NCBI GenBank assembly: GCA_046957575.1
Contig: JBKUOG010000008.1
Span: 53,704 to 117,703, forward strand
Reading direction: 5' to 3'
Length of the DNA: 64,000 nucleotides
Source: UMGS1370 sp046957575
GTDB taxonomy: Bacteria; Bacillota; Clostridia; Lachnospirales; Lachnospiraceae
How positions within the stretch are numbered: the first letter of the stretch is position 1; each line of letters starts with the position of its first letter. Below the pieces are notes generated by a model. The model saw nothing but the letters and a program-made list of their open reading frames with translations, was not told the origin of the DNA and ran no database searches. Positions 34,347 to 43,751 of this stretch are shown here, piece by piece. The translations under genes and the position numbers were made by a program.

Positions 34347-34841
34347 ATGAATTCTTTTCCTTCTATTACCGGGGTTATAACCGCAGTCCGCAGCCTTTCT
34401 AAAGAAAATGGACACAATCTGTGTTCTTTTTTATTAGACATCGAGACCGGAAATGGGCCGGCATCGGTTCTTTTGACTGCAGGCACTTACGTTTATGACT
34501 GTGAAAATATGGAACCCGGGCATACGATCACTGTATTTTATGATCCAAATGCCCCGGTTCCCCTGATCTATCCTCCCCGCTATGAAGCCCTGGTGATTGC
34601 AGAAACTGATAAAGGACAGCAGGCGGTTCTGGATGTTTTTGACGACACGCTTACCAATTCAGACAAAACTCTGCGCCTGACTCTTCAAAAAGATACGGAT
34701 ATCACAACCCCCAATGGACAAAAACTCCATCAAAATCCGGGAAACCATCTGCTTCTGGTTTTGTTTTCTTCTTCTACCAAAAGCATACCTGCCCTGACTG
34801 TGCCGGAGGACATTGTTGTATTCTGCGATCCGAAGCAGTAA
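34347..34841 (+). CDS. Conserved beta-rich hypothetical protein
   Basis: 164 residues, no signal peptide or membrane segment. The first part (ITGVITAVRSLSKENGHNLCSF) looks like an OB-fold or similar small barrel, with a second beta-rich half from about 90. No catalytic motif is recognised. GGAGG sits 6 nt before the ATG. It ends 1 bp from the convergent YitT gene. The family is not named. Confidence 0.7.
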   Translation: MNSFPSITGVITAVRSLSKENGHNLCSFLLDIETGNGPASVLLTAGTYVYDCENMEPGHTITVFYDPNAPVPLIYPPRYEALVIAETDKGQQAVLDVFDDTLTNSDKTLRLTLQKDTDITTPNGQKLHQNPGNHLLLVLFSSSTKSIPALTVPEDIVVFCDPKQ

Positions 34842-34842
34842 G

Positions 34843-35727
34843 TTAATCCTCCTGCAGGCACTTTTCCCGCTTGGCCCAGATTTTCTGGCTGGAAAAACCT
34901 CTGCCTTTTACTTCTTTTACCGGGCTGATCACAAGGAATGCCTCCGGGTCGATTTCCTGGACTGCCCGGTTTAACTTGGCCAGTTCCCGGTTGGAAATCA
35001 CTGTTAAAAGCACTGGCCTCTCTTCTCTCATAAATCCGGTTTCCCCATGGAGAAGCGTGGAGCCTCTGTCCAGATCCCGGATAATCATATCATTGATCGC
35101 TTCATACTTAGCGCTGACAATTTTCACCTGAGTCTTGGCCTCTCCCATAATCAGCACTTTTTCCAAAACCATGGTATAGATAAGGACTAACAAAATCCCA
35201 TACAGAATCTGGGTTCGGTCTGAAAATGACGCCTGCAAAAGCAGTATCAGCACATCAAATCCATACATAGTAATGGATACTGGAATCCCGAAAAATCTGC
35301 GGATTAGAAGCGGCGGAATATCCATTCCTCCTGTGGACGCCCCACAGCGGATGACAATGCCGATTCCGATTCCAATCATGCATCCGCCAAACACTGCTCC
35401 TAAAATCATATCCACTCCTGTCTGGGGAAGCTGCGGCATTTTTTGAAGCACACCTAAAATAAACGGATAATAAAACGTACTTAAAATCGTGGTCATGGCA
35501 AATTTTCTGCCCAGAATGGCAGCTCCGAATAAAAACATGCCAATGTTAAATACGGATACAAAGCTTGTAATGGGGATGCCAAAATAGTTTTGGGCTGCCA
35601 GCGCCAGACCTGTAGTCCCCCCCATAATAAAGCCATTGGGAAGCAGAAACATGACAACTCCCAATGCATAAATGGTATTGGCTGCCAAAATCAGAGCCAC
35701 ATCTAAAATCCATTTTTTTCGATTCAT
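34843..35727 (-). CDS. YitT family membrane protein, second copy
   Basis: About 294 residues from ATG 35727 (MNRKKWIL), with GGGAGG 6 nt upstream. About six membrane segments are followed by a cytoplasmic DUF2179 domain (from about 210: VKIVSAKYEAINDMIIRDLDRG, then LTVISNRELAKLNRAVQEIDP). It shares layout and the GASTGGMDI motif type with the paralogue at 4550. The function of the family is not established. Confidence 0.88.
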   Translation of the reverse strand: MNRKKWILDVALILAANTIYALGVVMFLLPNGFIMGGTTGLALAAQNYFGIPITSFVSVFNIGMFLFGAAILGRKFAMTTILSTFYYPFILGVLQKMPQLPQTGVDMILGAVFGGCMIGIGIGIVIRCGASTGGMDIPPLLIRRFFGIPVSITMYGFDVLILLLQASFSDRTQILYGILLVLIYTMVLEKVLIMGEAKTQVKIVSAKYEAINDMIIRDLDRGSTLLHGETGFMREERPVLLTVISNRELAKLNRAVQEIDPEAFLVISPVKEVKGRGFSSQKIWAKREKCLQED

Positions 35728-35843
35728 TACAAAACCTCCCATTCCTTCGGGCATATTGTAACCTTCTTTTTTTCCTCTGTCAAGCGAACCCCTTTCAGAA
35801 ATCCTACATATGCTAAACTATAATCAAAATCAGGAGCATCTCT

Positions 35844-37214
35844 ATGTTAGAAACCGCAGTTGTACTAACCCCTATCCATTACTGCTATCTAATTGGGGTT
35901 CTTGTAATTCTGGGTGTCATGATCCTGCGAAAAGACACGCCTGCTGTCTGCATTGCCTTTCTCTTTCTCCTGGGTTTTGTCGGCCTTGGAACGATTCGGG
36001 GAGGCATCCAGACTGTTTTTAATGCCATTTTATATGCCGGAAGGGAATTTATGGAGATTATCGCCACCATCGCCCTGGTCACAGCTCTGTCCAAGTGTTT
36101 AAGTGAACTGGGAAGCGACTATCTGCTTATGCGCCCTATGTCCCGCATTATGAAAACACCGTCTCTTACCTGGTGGATTCTGGGCATTGTTATGTTTATT
36201 TTTTCCTTATTTTTATGGCCGTCCCCATCTGTCGCCTTAGTTGGAGCTATTATGCTTCCCTTTGCCATACGCTCCGGCCTGACGCCACTGGCTGCCGCCA
36301 TGGCCATGAATCTTTTCGGACATGGCATTGCCTTAAGCTACGATCTGGTCATTCAGGGCGCTCCGGCAGTTTCCGCCTCGGCAGCCGGCATTTCTGCCAG
36401 TCAAATTCTGACCGAAGGCCGTCCCGTCTTTTGGGTTATGGGCCTTACCACTGTGCTTACCGCATTTTTCCTGAACCGGAAAAATATGAAAAACAGTCTG
36501 AAGCCACAGGATTTTTCTGCACTTTCTGTCCCCGCCCGCCACTCTCTTCCCGCCAAAATATTGGCCTTTGCAGTCCCGATAGCCTTTCTTGCAGATATTT
36601 TTATCATGCTGACTTTTGACCTGCGGGGAGGAGACGCCACCAGTCTGGTATCGGGAACTGCCATCCTTTTAATGTGTCTTGGATCCGTTCTTGCTTTCCG
36701 GAAAGATTCTCTGGAAAAAATCACCGGCTATCTGACAGACGGTTTTTTATTTGCCATCCGTATTTTTGCGCCGGTTATTGCCATCGGAGCCTTTTTCTTT
36801 TTGGGAGGAGAAGGAATTTCTTCCATTATGGGAGAATCCTTTTCCGGCGGCATATTAAATGACTGGGCGGTATGGCTGGCCAAACGCGCTCCCTTAAATC
36901 CTTCCCTCATCGCCGGCATTCAGATGATCGCCGGTGCTTTAACCGGACTTGACGGCTCCGGTTTTTCCGGACTTCCCCTTACCGGTGCTCTGGCCCATAC
37001 TTTTGGAAATGCGGTAGGCGCTTCTGTTCCGATTCTTGCCGCTCTTGGACAGATTACTGCCATCTTCGTAGGAGGCGGCACCATCGTTCCCTGGGGACTC
37101 ATCCCGGTAGCTGCCATCTGTAATGTCAGCCCCTTAGAGCTGGCCCGAAAGAACCTGGTGCCGGTTCTCATAGGTTTTTTCTGCACCTTCCTGACTGCAT
37201 GTTTTCTCTTATAA
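35844..37214 (+). CDS. Multi-pass transporter of the ion-transporter superfamily type
   Basis: 456 residues with about eleven to twelve membrane segments. An internal repeat is suggested by two re-entrant, Gly/Pro/Ser-rich loops (LWPSPSVALVGAIMLPFA near 120 and GLDGSGFSGLPLTGALA near 370). That layout resembles DcuC, GntP and other organic-anion carriers. The substrate cannot be assigned. CAGGAG precedes the ATG. It is followed after 37 bp by the asparagine-synthetase-like gene on the same strand, possibly one transcript. Confidence 0.72.
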   Translation: MLETAVVLTPIHYCYLIGVLVILGVMILRKDTPAVCIAFLFLLGFVGLGTIRGGIQTVFNAILYAGREFMEIIATIALVTALSKCLSELGSDYLLMRPMSRIMKTPSLTWWILGIVMFIFSLFLWPSPSVALVGAIMLPFAIRSGLTPLAAAMAMNLFGHGIALSYDLVIQGAPAVSASAAGISASQILTEGRPVFWVMGLTTVLTAFFLNRKNMKNSLKPQDFSALSVPARHSLPAKILAFAVPIAFLADIFIMLTFDLRGGDATSLVSGTAILLMCLGSVLAFRKDSLEKITGYLTDGFLFAIRIFAPVIAIGAFFFLGGEGISSIMGESFSGGILNDWAVWLAKRAPLNPSLIAGIQMIAGALTGLDGSGFSGLPLTGALAHTFGNAVGASVPILAALGQITAIFVGGGTIVPWGLIPVAAICNVSPLELARKNLVPVLIGFFCTFLTACFLL

Positions 37215-37251
37215 TGCATCACTGTTCATTCCCAGAGAAAGGAGTCTTATT

Positions 37252-39111
37252 ATGGGAAACATCATGGGATTTTTTCACCCGGAAAGGGTGTTTACAAAAG
37301 AAAAAGGCTTATATGAACATGCGTTAGATTCTATGACAGAGGCTTTTGTTCAGGCATCGCCTGCATCCTCTCTGTACAGCAGTTCCTATCTCTCTGATCA
37401 CTTTGGTCTGGCCTGGACTTTGGCATCCCCCAGGACGCCTTCGCCAACGCTTCCTTTTATTAAAAAGTACCAGGGACATGATTTTGGCATTGTCTGGGAC
37501 GGGGAACTTTATAATGCCAGGGAACTTTCCTCTGAACTCATAAAAAGAGGACATTTCTTCCATCTTTTGCAGGATGCAGATATCGTCCTTTCCGCCTACT
37601 TAGAATTTGGCCCTTCCTTTGCAGAAAAGCTAAACGGCGCCTTTGCCTTTGCCATTATGGATCCGTTAAAGAATCATCTTATGCTCTGCCGGGATCGGGC
37701 TGGCACAAAACCTCTCTTTTATTGTGTGAAGGAAGGCACTGTTATTTTCTCCTCCCAATTAAAGGGGTTGTTTGCCTTTGACGGGGCAAGGCCTGTTTTA
37801 AATAAAGACAGCCTGAATGAAATCTTTGGCATCGGTCCGGCTAAAACCAGGGGAACCGGCGTTTTTTATCATACCTTTGAAGTGCTTCCGGCCCATTTTT
37901 TACTGTGCTCAACTGACGGAATTTCTCCTTTTTGCTACTGGAAGTTAGAAAGCCATCCCCATGAGGACAGCTATGAGGATACCATTAAAAAAACCTCTTT
38001 TCTCTTAGAGGATTCCGTAAAACGGCAGATGAAGCTTCCCGGCACTGTCTGCTCTTTTCTATCCGGAGGCATAGATTCTTCTCTGGTGTCTGCCATCTGC
38101 GCCAAAGAATTACAAAAGGATCATCAGACCCTTTCCACCTTTTCTTTTGATTTTGCAGGAAATGATAAAAACTTTCAGGCCAATGACTTCCAGCCCTCCC
38201 AGGACCGGCCTTTTGTAGAAAAAATGGTGGCTTTTCTAAAGTCAAATCACCGCTATTTAGAGTGCAGCGCCCAAAAACAGTTTGACCTGTTAAAGCTGTC
38301 TGTACTCTGCCACGATCTTCCGGCCATGGCGGACGTGGATTCCTCGCTTTTGTATTTCTGCTCCCAGGTCGCTCCTGACTTTTCAGCCGCTTTGACTGGA
38401 GAATGTGCAGACGAAATTTTCGGCGGCTATCCCTGGTTTCATAAGGAATCCTGTTTTCATGCAAAAACCTTCCCATGGACCATGGACTTAAATGCCAGAA
38501 AAGTCCTGTTATCCGATGATTTTCTATCCTGGCTTTCTATGGATGACTATGTGCAAAACCGCTACGAAAACTCTATTTCCCAGGTTCCAAAACTGGAAGG
38601 GGAAGACTCAAAAGATGCCCGCAGGCGGGAAATCTCCTATCTCAATCTGGAATGGTTTATGCAGACTTTATTAGACCGGATGAACCGCACCAGCGAAATC
38701 TGGGGACTCTCGGCCCGCGTGCCTTTTGCAGATTACCGCATTATCGAATATCTGTGGAATGTGCCCTGGGAAATGAAGGCAAAAGACGGAATTGTAAAAA
38801 ATCTTCTGCGCCAGGCAGGACGGGGAAAACTGCCGGATGAAGTCCTGTTCCGCAAAAAGTCTCCTTACCCCAAAATCTATGACCGTTCTTATGAAACCCT
38901 GTTAAAAAACCGTCTTCTGGAACTGGCTGCTGATCCCAATGCTCCTGTTTTGGAATTTTGCGATAAAAAGAAAATCATGGCCTTTGCATCCAGTCCTTCT
39001 GATTACGGAAAACCCTGGTATGGTCAGCTTTTAGCAGGTCCCCAGATGATGGCCTATATCATTCAGATCGACTTCTGGTTAAGACATTATAAACCGAACA
39101 TTCTGATTTGA
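37252..39111 (+). CDS. Asparagine synthetase-like protein lacking the glutaminase Cys
   Basis: 619 residues with the AsnB layout. The C-terminal synthetase domain is intact by eye: pyrophosphate loop LSGGIDSS near 270 and TGECADEIFGGYPWF near 385. The N-terminal glutaminase domain starts MGNIMGFF where class II enzymes start MCGI, so the nucleophile Cys2 is absent. The usual Arg of the glutamine pocket is not found (FGLAWTLA in its place) and NGE is WDGELYN. AAAGGAG before the ATG fixes this start. Ammonia-dependent synthesis, or amidation of another substrate, is inferred. Confidence 0.85.
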   Translation: MGNIMGFFHPERVFTKEKGLYEHALDSMTEAFVQASPASSLYSSSYLSDHFGLAWTLASPRTPSPTLPFIKKYQGHDFGIVWDGELYNARELSSELIKRGHFFHLLQDADIVLSAYLEFGPSFAEKLNGAFAFAIMDPLKNHLMLCRDRAGTKPLFYCVKEGTVIFSSQLKGLFAFDGARPVLNKDSLNEIFGIGPAKTRGTGVFYHTFEVLPAHFLLCSTDGISPFCYWKLESHPHEDSYEDTIKKTSFLLEDSVKRQMKLPGTVCSFLSGGIDSSLVSAICAKELQKDHQTLSTFSFDFAGNDKNFQANDFQPSQDRPFVEKMVAFLKSNHRYLECSAQKQFDLLKLSVLCHDLPAMADVDSSLLYFCSQVAPDFSAALTGECADEIFGGYPWFHKESCFHAKTFPWTMDLNARKVLLSDDFLSWLSMDDYVQNRYENSISQVPKLEGEDSKDARRREISYLNLEWFMQTLLDRMNRTSEIWGLSARVPFADYRIIEYLWNVPWEMKAKDGIVKNLLRQAGRGKLPDEVLFRKKSPYPKIYDRSYETLLKNRLLELAADPNAPVLEFCDKKKIMAFASSPSDYGKPWYGQLLAGPQMMAYIIQIDFWLRHYKPNILI

Positions 39112-39176
39112 TCGCTGCCGGCAAACGCCCGGCATGATTCACTGCAGCAGTTCAGTCATGCTATTCTTAATTTGGG

Positions 39177-39205
39177 TTTACAGCAGACCTTTGTTTTGGT
39201 ACACT
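39177..39205 (+). promoter_or_regulatory. Promoter of the MBL-fold gene
   Basis: TTTACA (39177-39182), 17-bp spacer, TACACT (39200-39205). Confidence 0.55.
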
Positions 39206-39242
39206 ATGGTGTGGTATCAAAATGAAAAGGAAGGTCTTGGCC

Positions 39243-40352
39243 ATGAAACAAAACAACCGCGCGTACGGACACAAAAGAAAGCCTTCTGCTGCCAGAAGAA
39301 ACAGCAGCAAAAAAGCAGGAAGAAAATTTTGGTTTCGCAAAGAATTTCTGCTTCCATCTTTTCCTATCCTGCTTTTTTCTTTTTTATTTTTTGTAGGAAC
39401 TTTATTTAACATGGATCTGCCTTCTGCATTTCCAAAAGAGCTGCTGACAATTTGCAGAGAATTTTATGAAACTGCTGTTTCCCATGTGGATTTCCAGGGC
39501 GATTTTCTTCCAGCGCGCCCGTCGTCTGATTCCTCTCCTTCTTCCGTTTCTCCAAAAGGGTTTGAGGAAGCGCCCTTTCGCCTTACGGTACTGGACGTAG
39601 GACAGGGATTATCTGTGTTTATAGAAGCAGACGGACAAACCATGCTGTATGACGGCGGCGACAGGGATGCTTCCTCTTTTGTCGTCAGCTATCTGGAAAA
39701 TCAAGGACTGGATACTCTGGATTACGTCACCGTTTCCCATTATGACGCCGATCATCTAAGCGGAATCGTAGGCGTTTTAAATCGTTTTTCGGTAAACCAG
39801 GTCCTGGCCCCCGACTACCAGGCTTCCAGCGCTATTTTTAAATCCTATGAAAAAGCCCTGGCTGATCACGCCCTGACCCCTGTTCATCCGGCAGTAGGCG
39901 ATACATTTTCTCTGGGAAACGCTTCTTTTACTGTACTGGGGCCTTCCTCCATTGATCCGGACAGCGGCAACAACAATTCTCTTGCCATCCGGATTACATA
40001 CGGCAATACCAGCTTTCTTTTAACTGGAGATGCTGAACACGAAGAGGAAGAGGATATGTGCCAGTCCTGGGGCCGGTTTCTGCTAAGCGATGTCTATGTG
40101 GCCGGACATCATGGAAGCGGCAGTTCCTCTTCCTGGAATCTGCTGGAAAATGCCATCCCCGGATACGCGATCATCAGCTGCAAAAAAGGCAATTCCTATG
40201 GCCATCCCCATGATACGGTCATGGAACGGTTTGAATCCATGGAAATCCCGGTCTTTCGCACCGACATTCAGGGTTCTATTTCCGTAGCATCAGACGGAGA
40301 AAATCTGATTTGGTCCCAGGAGCCATGCAATGATTATACTCCAGGGGATTAA
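39243..40352 (+). CDS. Membrane-anchored MBL-fold hydrolase, ComEC C-terminal-like
   Basis: About 369 residues from ATG 39243, with AAGGAAGG upstream; the ATG at 39222 lacks a site. A basic start and one membrane segment (about 40-60) place the metallo-beta-lactamase domain outside. The domain reads LDVGQGLSVFIEADG near 118, SHYDADHLSG near 160, LTGDAEHEEE near 260 and AGHHGSGSSSS near 285, as in the nuclease-like domain of ComEC/Rec2. It lacks the competence membrane channel. A secreted nuclease or phosphoesterase role is inferred. Confidence 0.87.
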   Translation: MKQNNRAYGHKRKPSAARRNSSKKAGRKFWFRKEFLLPSFPILLFSFLFFVGTLFNMDLPSAFPKELLTICREFYETAVSHVDFQGDFLPARPSSDSSPSSVSPKGFEEAPFRLTVLDVGQGLSVFIEADGQTMLYDGGDRDASSFVVSYLENQGLDTLDYVTVSHYDADHLSGIVGVLNRFSVNQVLAPDYQASSAIFKSYEKALADHALTPVHPAVGDTFSLGNASFTVLGPSSIDPDSGNNNSLAIRITYGNTSFLLTGDAEHEEEEDMCQSWGRFLLSDVYVAGHHGSGSSSSWNLLENAIPGYAIISCKKGNSYGHPHDTVMERFESMEIPVFRTDIQGSISVASDGENLIWSQEPCNDYTPGD

Positions 40353-41645
40353 CTACTGTTTCTTTTGCATGGACAAAAGCTTGTCTAAATAAATCGACTT
40401 AAACTGTTTACTGGCCATTGCCTGCTTGATTGGAGAAAGCTTTAAGATTGCCGCAAATACTGCTGCCATTGCCCGGTGATTTGCAAATGCCTGGTTGTCA
40501 AAAATCAGGTTTTGCAAAGTCCCTTTTTCAATAGCCTGGAGCACAAAACGGTGGGTACTGTTGACCGGAGTAATAATCTGAACCGGACGCCGTTTTAACG
40601 CAATGGCGCCTGTCGGACAATTTCTGGCGCAGACTCCGCAGCCTAAACAAATCTCGGTATCCACGCTGGCCCATCTTTTCTTTCGCCCTTCCTGCATCTC
40701 TTCTTCTGCCATAGAAATCGCCAGAATAGGGCAGACCTTTTCACATTTTGAGCAGCCAACGCAGGTCTTTTTCTCTATTTCCGGAATGTAATTGGTAGTT
40801 GCCACAGGCTGCATGGGGCTGAATTTTCTGGCGGCCTGCAGGGCCTCGCAGCAGCATCCGCAGCAATTGCAGATAAATGCCGGGTGTTCTCTTACATTTT
40901 CTCCAATTTGGACTAAGTTGCTCTCATAGGAAAGCTGCAGCACTTCTTTTGCCTCTTCCTTGGAAATCAGTCTGGCATATCCTCCATGTTCAGAAAGGGA
41001 ACGGGCCACATTGTCAAATGTCAGGCACACCTCCCATGGCGCATCGATCTCGCAGGGGTGTCCTGCATGATAAGCTTTGTGGCGGCAGTAACAGGTACCA
41101 AGTCCAATATATTTTGCCTCTTCCACAATGTGGGTCGCCCGCTCGAAATCCAAAATATGGTTCATCTTATCGTTGCCCAGTACCGGCTCCTGGACAAAGA
41201 CTCTTCCAAGTCTCGTTTCTGTTGCAAAAAACAGGTCTTTTACAAAATCTTCCTCTACATTCATATATTGGTAGTACAATTCGCTTAAATATTTCTGATC
41301 AATATCTCCTCTGGTTCTCATCAGAGCAAACTCAATAAACCCTGCCATAGGAGGCGGCATAACAAATTTTCTCTCCCCATTGTGATACGAATCCACTAAC
41401 AGCGCTTTTTCACAGAGATGATTCAGAAATTTTTCTGCTTTTGCCTCTGACGTCCCCCAGATCTTTGCCGCCTTTTTTGCAGTAAAGGGACGGACCGGCA
41501 AAAGCGCCACCCATTTTGCCTCCTTTTCCGTATAGAGAACCTGGAGAATCTTATACAGGGTTTCTGAAGGTGGTGCTCCCTGTGTAAACCAGTTAATTCT
41601 CTCTTCCAGATTTTTGTATGCATCCTTTGTTGTCAAATGCCCCAT
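40353..41645 (-). CDS. 4Fe-4S ferredoxin-type protein with N-terminal HTH-like region
   Basis: 430 residues. Two CxxCxxCxxxCP motifs (CVGCSKCEKVCP near 295, CLGCGVCARNCP near 335) bind two [4Fe-4S] clusters. Further Cys clusters, GTCYCRHKAYHAGHPC near 185 and CNCCGCCC near 265, may bind more metal. Residues 55-100 look like a winged helix (FTAKKAAKIWGTSEAKAEKFL). It is probably an anaerobic electron-transfer protein; the partner is unknown. It is back-to-back with the MBL gene (adjacent stops). Confidence 0.82.
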   Translation of the reverse strand: MGHLTTKDAYKNLEERINWFTQGAPPSETLYKILQVLYTEKEAKWVALLPVRPFTAKKAAKIWGTSEAKAEKFLNHLCEKALLVDSYHNGERKFVMPPPMAGFIEFALMRTRGDIDQKYLSELYYQYMNVEEDFVKDLFFATETRLGRVFVQEPVLGNDKMNHILDFERATHIVEEAKYIGLGTCYCRHKAYHAGHPCEIDAPWEVCLTFDNVARSLSEHGGYARLISKEEAKEVLQLSYESNLVQIGENVREHPAFICNCCGCCCEALQAARKFSPMQPVATTNYIPEIEKKTCVGCSKCEKVCPILAISMAEEEMQEGRKKRWASVDTEICLGCGVCARNCPTGAIALKRRPVQIITPVNSTHRFVLQAIEKGTLQNLIFDNQAFANHRAMAAVFAAILKLSPIKQAMASKQFKSIYLDKLLSMQKKQ

Positions 41646-41845
41646 AACTTTACCTCCTGAAATTTATAACAGTTCTGTCCTGTATCTTCTTGCCCGCTTG
41701 TGGCGGACAAGAAGCGCCTGGCGTCCGCCCTATGAAGATTCAGACAGAAAAACTCTTATGAAACAAGCTTTCAGCGCTTTTTCCTGTCTCAATCTTCGAA
41801 TGGCTGAACTGTTGCTGAAATTTTAGTTTTATGACAGGCACCCCT

Positions 41846-43012
41846 TTATGCCCTGGATACTTTCCGGTTTAAACCCTCGGAAAACATCACCATAGCAGCC
41901 AAAATCAAAAACAGATACACGGGGTACCAAAAAATACCAGCCGCCTGCGCAACAAATCCAAATACCGGCGGCATCAGGGTATTTCCCAAATAGGCAAAGG
42001 CCATCTGAAGGCCCACGATTGCCTGGGACCTTTCCCAGCCAAAGTTTCTCGGCGTCCCATGCATCAGACTTGGATAAATAGGCGCACATCCCAACCCGAT
42101 GGTGATTAACCCCGCATAAGCGGCTTCTGGTCCTAATGGCAGCAGTACCAGAAGAATCCCCGTAAGTCCGGCTGTCTCTCCCAGCCGGATCATATGCCGG
42201 TCGCTTAGTTTGATTGCAAGAAATCCGCTTAAAAATCTTCCGGCTGTGATCCCCACATAAAATAAGGATGCCCATTTTGCCGCAATTTCTTCTGAAAGTC
42301 CCCGAAACATAACCAGATAACTGGATGCCCAGAGTCCCGCCGTCTGTTCCAGCGCACAATAGCAAAAAAAGGTTGCCATCTGAGCTTTGACTCCAGGAAT
42401 CTCAAACAATTTGCCTGCTGTCAGCGTCTCTCCCTTATAAAGATTGCCTGCCCCGTCTCCTTCCCCTTTGTTTTCTTTCCACAAAAACAGGGTGGCAAAA
42501 AGCACTGTTGTGAGACCTGCCTGCAAAAGGCCCACAATCCGGTATCCCTGGTTCCAGGACCATCCGCCTGTCAGGCAAAGTCCCATAATATAAGGCCCCA
42601 AAGATGCCCCTATGCCCCAGCAGCAGTGAAGCCAGCTCATATGACTGGCCTTAAAATAAAGAGCCGCATAATTATTTAAAGCCGCATCTACTGCTCCGGC
42701 CCCCAGTCCGTAAGGAACAGCCAAAATGCAGAGAATTTCAAAAGACAGGGCGCCTGAGAATCCAAACAAAGCCGCCGCAGTAAGTCCTACGCTGCATGCG
42801 GTCACCCGTCCGGTTCCCCACCTTTTTGTCAATCTGTCGCTTAACAGACTGGAAATTACTGTCCCGATGGAGATAATCATAGAAAGAATCCCGGCATACG
42901 AAACTGGCGCTCCCAGTTGTCCATGCATCCCTGGCCAGGCAGCTCCCAGCATGGCGTCCGGAAGTCCCAGGCTGATAAAAGCCAGATAAATGATTGTGAG
43001 TAAAATCGTCAT
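41846..43012 (-). CDS. Major facilitator superfamily transporter
   Basis: 388 residues, about twelve membrane segments, no long loops. The N-terminal half has the MFS loop 2-3 signature as SDRLTKRWGTGRV near 58, and GYG-type symmetry elements recur in the second half (SDRHMIRLGE). It resembles the sugar/drug group near FucP and YfkF but no substrate is assigned. GGAGG precedes the ATG. It is divergent from thrH. The 200 bp downstream holds only a GGCGGAC/GTCCGCC inverted repeat near 41703 and a partial dispersed-repeat match. Confidence 0.88.
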   Translation of the reverse strand: MTILLTIIYLAFISLGLPDAMLGAAWPGMHGQLGAPVSYAGILSMIISIGTVISSLLSDRLTKRWGTGRVTACSVGLTAAALFGFSGALSFEILCILAVPYGLGAGAVDAALNNYAALYFKASHMSWLHCCWGIGASLGPYIMGLCLTGGWSWNQGYRIVGLLQAGLTTVLFATLFLWKENKGEGDGAGNLYKGETLTAGKLFEIPGVKAQMATFFCYCALEQTAGLWASSYLVMFRGLSEEIAAKWASLFYVGITAGRFLSGFLAIKLSDRHMIRLGETAGLTGILLVLLPLGPEAAYAGLITIGLGCAPIYPSLMHGTPRNFGWERSQAIVGLQMAFAYLGNTLMPPVFGFVAQAAGIFWYPVYLFLILAAMVMFSEGLNRKVSRA

Positions 43013-43074
43013 ACTTCATCCTCCCATGGATTTTACTATACCTGTTCTAAACCAGAATGTCCAGCCAAATTTTC

Positions 43075-43102
43075 TTGACATTTTTCTGGAGACTTATACA
43101 AT
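43075..43102 (+). promoter_or_regulatory. thrH promoter
   Basis: TTGACA (43075-43080), 16-bp spacer, TACAAT (43097-43102); AAGGAAGG lies before the gene. Confidence 0.6.
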
Positions 43103-43144
43103 AAAGGTAATCATTTCAGCAAACATAAAAAGGAAGGTGGTTCT

Positions 43145-43747
43145 ATGTATATTATTTGTTTGGATTTAGAAGGAGTTCTGGTCCCTGAGATTTGGGTAGC
43201 GTTTGCCAAATCCAGCGGTATTTTGGAATTGACCCGCACGACCCGCGATGAACCGGATTACGACAAGCTGATGAGATGGCGTCTGGACATTTTAAACGAA
43301 CATGGTCTGGGCATAAAAGAAATACAGGACGTGATTGCTTCCATTGATCCACTGCCCGGCGCAAAAGAGTTTTTAGATGAACTGCGCTCCTTTTGTCAGG
43401 TAATTATTGTCAGCGATACCTTTACCCAGTTTGCCTCTCCTTTGATGGAAAAACTGGACCGTCCCACAATTTTCTGCAATTCTCTGGTTATCGGGGAACA
43501 TGGTAAGATTACCGGATACAGAATGCGGGTTTTGCAGTCAAAACTGACAACCGTAAAAGCGCTGCAGAGCATTGGATTTGAAACCATTGCAGCCGGAGAC
43601 AGCTACAACGATTTAGAAATGATAAAAGCAGGAACAGCCGGATTTTTATTCCGCTCTACAGAAGCTATTAAAGCAGACAATCCGGATATCCCTGCATTTG
43701 ATACCTTTGATGAATTAATGGCTGGAATCAAGATTTTTGTAAAGTAA
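43145..43747 (+). CDS. thrH: ThrH-type phosphoserine phosphatase/homoserine phosphotransferase
   Basis: 200-residue HAD enzyme. Motif I is LDLEGVLVPE at 5-14, motif II VSDTFTQF near 94, and motif III/IV lies in AAGDSYNDLEM near 153. The Glu-for-Asp change in motif I and the compact size are typical of ThrH, which dephosphorylates phosphoserine and can pass the phosphate to homoserine. It stands alone between an MFS gene and kdpE, with its own promoter; serB function is a likely role. Confidence 0.92.
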   Translation: MYIICLDLEGVLVPEIWVAFAKSSGILELTRTTRDEPDYDKLMRWRLDILNEHGLGIKEIQDVIASIDPLPGAKEFLDELRSFCQVIIVSDTFTQFASPLMEKLDRPTIFCNSLVIGEHGKITGYRMRVLQSKLTTVKALQSIGFETIAAGDSYNDLEMIKAGTAGFLFRSTEAIKADNPDIPAFDTFDELMAGIKIFVK

Positions 43748-43751
43748 TTCT

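Noticed and set aside
37985..38476. 163-codon minus-strand frame inside the AsnB-like gene
   Set aside because: Pure antisense frame, rich in Arg and Pro, with no ribosome site.
41829..42365. 178-codon frame inside the MFS transporter
   Set aside because: Same strand, shifted frame; sequence is not protein-like and the transporter frame is complete.
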